The notes beneath the pieces are model-generated. The model was not told where the DNA came from and did not search any database. It saw only the letters and a program-made list of their open reading frames with translations. The translations under genes were made by a program, and so were the position numbers. A DNA stretch of 8,004 bases from Chloroflexota bacterium (lineage in GTDB: Bacteria; Chloroflexota; Anaerolineae; Anaerolineales; Villigracilaceae), in assembly GCA_023459215.1 (NCBI GenBank), contig JAEWVF010000008.1, positions 1 to 8,004 on the forward strand, read 5' to 3'. Positions 5,461-8,004 of the stretch are shown here, in pieces. How positions within the stretch are numbered: the stretch's first letter is position 1; each line of letters begins with the position of its first letter.

Positions 5461-6759
5461 ATGAAAATTTTTCTTGATATGGTCGGCTGTCGTTTGAACC
5501 AGGCCGAAATTGAACAAATGGCGCGCCAGTTCCGCGCCCAGGGCCATGAAATCGCCGCCTCCGCTGGCGCGGCAGACATGGTCGTCATCAATACCTGTTC
5601 GGTGACCGGCGCTGCTGCCGCCGATTCGCGCCAGAAAATCCGCCAGGCGGCCCGCGCCGGTGCCGGGGAGGTTGTCCCGACCGGCTGTTGGACCTCGCTC
5701 GCGCCGCAGGAAGCGCTCGACCTGCCCGGTGTGCACCGGATCGTGCTCAACGACGATAAGGACAACCTTGTCCCCAACCTGCTCGGCCTTTCGCGCGAAG
5801 AATTCGACCTTGAGCCGCTGGCGCGTCTGTCCCTGCCCGGACTGCGCCAGCGCACCCGCGCCTTCATCAAGGTGCAGGACGGCTGCGACAACGCCTGCAC
5901 TTTCTGCATCACCACCGTCGCCCGCGGGGCCGGCCGTTCGCGCCCGGCAGCGGATGTGCTTGAGGATATTCGCGCCGCGCTCCTGGGCGGGGCGCGTGAA
6001 ATCGTCCTAACCGGGGTTCACCTCGGCTCGTGGGGCCAGGATTTTTCTCCGGCCCGCCGCCTGCGGGATTTGGTCAGCCTGATTCTGGCCGAAACCGATA
6101 CGCCGCGCCTGCGGCTGTCCTCGCTCGAGCCTTGGGATTTGGACGAAGGCTTTTTCTCGCTCTGGAGCAATTCCCGGCTGATGCCGCACCTGCACCTGCC
6201 GCTGCAATCGGGCAGCGCCTCCGTCCTGAAGCGGATGCTGCGCAAAACCAGCCCGGATTCCTTCCGCGCCCTGGTTGCGGCTGCCCGCGCCGCCTGCCCG
6301 GAGATTGCCATCACCACTGATGTCATCGCCGGGTTTCCGGGGGAAACGGAGGCAGAATTCAGCGCAACCCTGGCCCTGGTTAACGAGATCCAGTTTGCGG
6401 GTGGGCACGTTTTCACTTATTCCGCCCGACCCGGTACCCCGGCGGCGCGGATGAAGAACCACATCCCGCGCGACATCCGCAAAGAACGCAGCGCCATCCT
6501 GCGCGCCGCTTTTGCGGACTTGAGCCGCGCCTACCATGAGAAGTTTATCGGCCAGACCCTGGCGGTGCTGTGGGAATCGGCTCACGAACTGAGCGAATCT
6601 GGCTGGAAAATGGAGGGCCTGACCGGCAACTACATCCGCGCGAGCGCGTTTGCGCCCGACGCGCGCTGGAACCAGGTCGATGCTGTGCGTCTGATTGCGC
6701 TGGATGGGGATGGGATGCGCGGCGAATTACAGGATAACTTGCCAATCGTCTCCTGTTAA
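5461..6759 (+). CDS. mtaB: tRNA t6A37 C2-methylthiotransferase MtaB-like, radical SAM enzyme
   Basis: This 432-residue protein has the full methylthiotransferase plan. The N-terminal domain (1 to about 100) binds the auxiliary [4Fe-4S] cluster through Cys10 (GCRLNQAE), Cys46 (NTCSVT) and Cys76 (TGCW). The radical SAM core (about 128-360) carries CxxxCxxC at Cys142, Cys146 and Cys149 (DGCDNACTFCIT). Typical family blocks follow: EIVLTGVHLGSWGQD, LRLSSLEPWDL, HLHLPLQSGS, TTDVIAGFPGET and FTYSARPGTPA. Residues about 363-428 fit the RNA-binding TRAM domain. GCRLN and NTCSVT, with the SRQKIR stretch after it, match the MtaB (YqeV) branch better than MiaB or RimO. The enzyme adds a methylthio group to N6-threonylcarbamoyladenosine at position 37 of tRNAs reading ANN codons, in the cytoplasm. 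The third N-terminal Cys is followed by Trp rather than the usual Tyr. A weak aaagg (5443-5447) lies 13 bp before the ATG. Expression comes by read-through from the lipoprotein gene or from the possible promoter inside it. Confidence 0.93.
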   Translation: MKIFLDMVGCRLNQAEIEQMARQFRAQGHEIAASAGAADMVVINTCSVTGAAAADSRQKIRQAARAGAGEVVPTGCWTSLAPQEALDLPGVHRIVLNDDKDNLVPNLLGLSREEFDLEPLARLSLPGLRQRTRAFIKVQDGCDNACTFCITTVARGAGRSRPAADVLEDIRAALLGGAREIVLTGVHLGSWGQDFSPARRLRDLVSLILAETDTPRLRLSSLEPWDLDEGFFSLWSNSRLMPHLHLPLQSGSASVLKRMLRKTSPDSFRALVAAARAACPEIAITTDVIAGFPGETEAEFSATLALVNEIQFAGGHVFTYSARPGTPAARMKNHIPRDIRKERSAILRAAFADLSRAYHEKFIGQTLAVLWESAHELSESGWKMEGLTGNYIRASAFAPDARWNQVDAVRLIALDGDGMRGELQDNLPIVSC

Positions 6760-6797
6760 AGGAAGTTTGTCACTATGGGGGTCTGGGCCGCGGCTTG

Positions 6798-6803
6798 TAT
6801 AAT
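6798..6803 (+). promoter_or_regulatory. -10 box of the folD promoter
   Basis: A perfect TATAAT lies 41 bp before the folD ATG in a gap of 85 bp between genes. The obvious TTGTCA at 6767-6772 is 25 bp away, too far to be its -35. The bases at the proper distance (around 6775-6780) are G-rich. The leader would begin near 6810 and contains a strong aagggag (6832-6838), 6 bp from the start codon. Confidence 0.55.
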
Positions 6804-6844
6804 GAAGTTGTTCGGTATTTCGCAATCATTCAAGGGAGAAACCC

Positions 6845-7759
6845 ATGACCGCTCAACTGATTGATGGAAAATTAATTGCCCAGCAGGTCCGCGAGCAAGT
6901 GACCGCCGAGGTTGCCAAACGGGTGGCGGCGGGTAAACCGCGCCCCGGCCTGGCGACGGTGCTGGTCGGAGACCGCGTCGATTCGGCCACCTATGTGGCT
7001 GCCAAACAGAAGGCCTGCGAGGAGTTGGGCATGGTCTCGTACCATCACCCCCTGCCCGCCGACATCAGCCAACTGGAACTCGAACGGGTCATCCGTGACC
7101 TGAATGAAGATGAACTGGTCAACGGTATCCTGGTGCAATTGCCCCTGCCGGCCCACCTGGATGAGGAACGCATCCTGTCGCTGATCAGTATCGAGAAGGA
7201 TGTCGACGGTTTCTCGCCGATTAACATTGGCCGCCTGGCGCAGAAAGGCCGCGAGCCGCTCTTTGTGCCCTGTACACCTTACGGCTGCATTTACCTGCTC
7301 GAGCAGGCCGGGGTCAAAATCGAAGGCGCGAATGCGGTGGTACTGGGCCGCTCGAACATTGTCGGGATGCCGGCGGCGCTGCTGTTGATTGGCAAAAATG
7401 CCACCGTCACCGTCTGCCACTCGCGGACGAAGAACCTGCCCGAGGTGGTGCGCCAGGCCGACATCCTGATTGCGGCCATTGGCCGGGCCGAAATGGTGCG
7501 CGGCGACTGGATCAAGCCCGGTGCGGCGGTCATCGATGTTGGCATCAACGGCGTTCCGCTTTTCAACCCGGACGGTTCGCCGCTGATCAGCGAAAAGACC
7601 GGCAAACCGCGCCAGAAACTGGTCGGCGATGTCAACTTTGAAGAGGCCAAAGAAGTGGCCGGGTTTATCACCCCCGTCCCCGGCGGGGTCGGCCCGATGA
7701 CGATTGCCATGCTGATGCGCAACACCCTGCGCGCGGCAGAAATCCAGCAGGATCGCTAG
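6845..7759 (+). CDS. folD: Bifunctional methylene-tetrahydrofolate dehydrogenase / methenyl-tetrahydrofolate cyclohydrolase
   Basis: This protein of 304 residues is slightly longer than the usual 280-300. FolD interconverts 5,10-methylene-, 5,10-methenyl- and 10-formyl-tetrahydrofolate in the cytoplasm, supplying one-carbon units for purines and formyl-Met-tRNA. In anaerobes it may also serve the methyl branch of acetyl-CoA chemistry. The folate-side active site is intact: Tyr50 and Lys54 in TYVAAKQKACEELG, Gln98 in VQLPLP, and Asp121 in KDVDGF. The NADP-binding domain shows VVLGRSNIVGMPAALLL, VTVCHSRTKNL, DILIAAIGRAEMV and AAVIDVGIN, and the family signature PVPGGVGPMTIAMLM is near the C-terminus. 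A modest insertion (FNPDGSPLISEKTGKPRQ) before KLVGDV accounts for the extra length. The start is secured by aagggag 6 bp upstream. The gene has its own -10 box and appears monocistronic, as only repeats follow it. Confidence 0.97.
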   Translation: MTAQLIDGKLIAQQVREQVTAEVAKRVAAGKPRPGLATVLVGDRVDSATYVAAKQKACEELGMVSYHHPLPADISQLELERVIRDLNEDELVNGILVQLPLPAHLDEERILSLISIEKDVDGFSPINIGRLAQKGREPLFVPCTPYGCIYLLEQAGVKIEGANAVVLGRSNIVGMPAALLLIGKNATVTVCHSRTKNLPEVVRQADILIAAIGRAEMVRGDWIKPGAAVIDVGINGVPLFNPDGSPLISEKTGKPRQKLVGDVNFEEAKEVAGFITPVPGGVGPMTIAMLMRNTLRAAEIQQDR

Positions 7760-7789
7760 CAAGTTTTTGACCCAAGAAGACAATTTATT

Positions 7790-7853
7790 GCGAAGTCCGC
7801 GCAGGACGCACACTGATTTTTACGGTTTTTTGTGCGCTCCTGGCGGTCTTCGC
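7790..7853. repeat. Long imperfect hairpin downstream of folD
   Basis: Two 23-base arms, 7790-7812 and 7831-7853, are complementary except for one mismatch and two single-base offsets. The first arm begins gcgaagtccgcgcagga and the second ends tcctggcggtcttcgc. The 18-base loop is T-rich. It lies 30 bp after the folD stop and may act as its terminator or 3' stabiliser. The right arm with the following ggttaaa resembles the cttcgcggttaaa-type intergenic repeats found in many GC-rich environmental bacteria, which I recall but cannot verify here. Confidence 0.55.
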
Positions 7854-7960
7854 GGTTAAAATGGCATATTCATTCTTACTTGACTTTAGAGTTCGTTTTT
7901 ACGAGTCTGGCAAAGCAGGAATCTTGGCTCAATGGGCGCTTAAAAACCAAAATCTGGACA

Positions 7961-8004
7961 CGGATTACGCGGATTGGACGGACTGCCCTGCGGGCGCGCG
8001 GATT
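7961..8004. repeat. Start of a CGGATT repeat with 9-bp period, cut by window end
   Basis: The hexamer cggatt occurs at 7961 and 7970, with the variant cggact at 7979, exactly 9 bp apart. It appears again at 7999, at the window edge. A small gccc-tgc-gggc hairpin (7985-7995) separates the last two. The element has no reading frame of note and seems to continue beyond 8004. The preceding 7854-7960 shows no gene or structure I can support. Confidence 0.5.

Noticed and set aside
6767..6803. TTGTCA (6767) paired with TATAAT (6798) as a complete promoter for folD
   Set aside because: The 25-bp spacing is too long for a standard -35/-10 pair; only the -10 is kept.
6872..7813. A 313-codon open frame on the - strand over folD
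   Set aside because: folD is unambiguous on the + strand; the antisense frame is a by-product of codon bias.
1..8004. CRISPR array, tRNA or rRNA gene, insertion sequence or toxin-antitoxin pair
   Set aside because: No regularly spaced direct repeats with spacers, no cloverleaf or rRNA signature, no transposase frame and no small paired genes were seen.

Overview
The window reads as ordinary chromosomal DNA from a GC-rich bacterium, most likely a member of the Chloroflexota (Anaerolineae-like). This placement is an inference. It rests on the lipoprotein types seen (a secreted beta-sandwich ending in FDNFVVYKP, and an Ig-like protein with a Thr/Pro linker and a Cys-rich tail), the use of GTG starts, -10-only promoters, and hairpin-type intergenic repeats. 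No ribosomal RNA or other strong taxonomic marker is present. Six genes are visible, all on the + strand.

Left part (1-2410): the 3' three-quarters or so of an alpha/beta-hydrolase of the carboxylesterase / monoacylglycerol lipase type enters from outside the window. It is followed by an intergenic inverted-repeat element. Next comes a complete 506-residue protein with the marks of a GT-B glycosyltransferase related to MurG / diacylglycerol glucosyl- and galactosyltransferases. Its specific function is unknown. A perfect 15-bp stem-loop and a second hairpin close this unit.

Middle part (2410-5444): three envelope proteins. The first is a small lipoprotein with a concanavalin-like sandwich domain, transcribed from a promoter so close to the GTG that the mRNA should be leaderless. 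The second is a strikingly AT-rich polytopic membrane protein of unknown function. The third is a larger lipoprotein with an Ig-like domain and a six-cysteine C-terminal tail. Degenerate hairpin repeats lie on both sides of the AT-rich gene, and one is a single-arm copy of the element seen at 625-723.

Right part (5445-8004): two housekeeping genes. mtaB is a tRNA methylthiotransferase (radical SAM) lying 16 bp after the lipoprotein gene, with a possible promoter of its own inside that gene's 3' end. folD encodes methylene-tetrahydrofolate dehydrogenase/cyclohydrolase and has its own -10 box and a good ribosome binding site. The last 245 bases hold no gene, only a long imperfect hairpin and the start of a 9-bp-periodic CGGATT repeat that runs off the window.

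The genes do not form an obvious single pathway, and I see no defence, mobile or biosynthetic system. The most open items are the uncharacterised GT-B protein, the AT-rich membrane protein and the intergenic repeat families.
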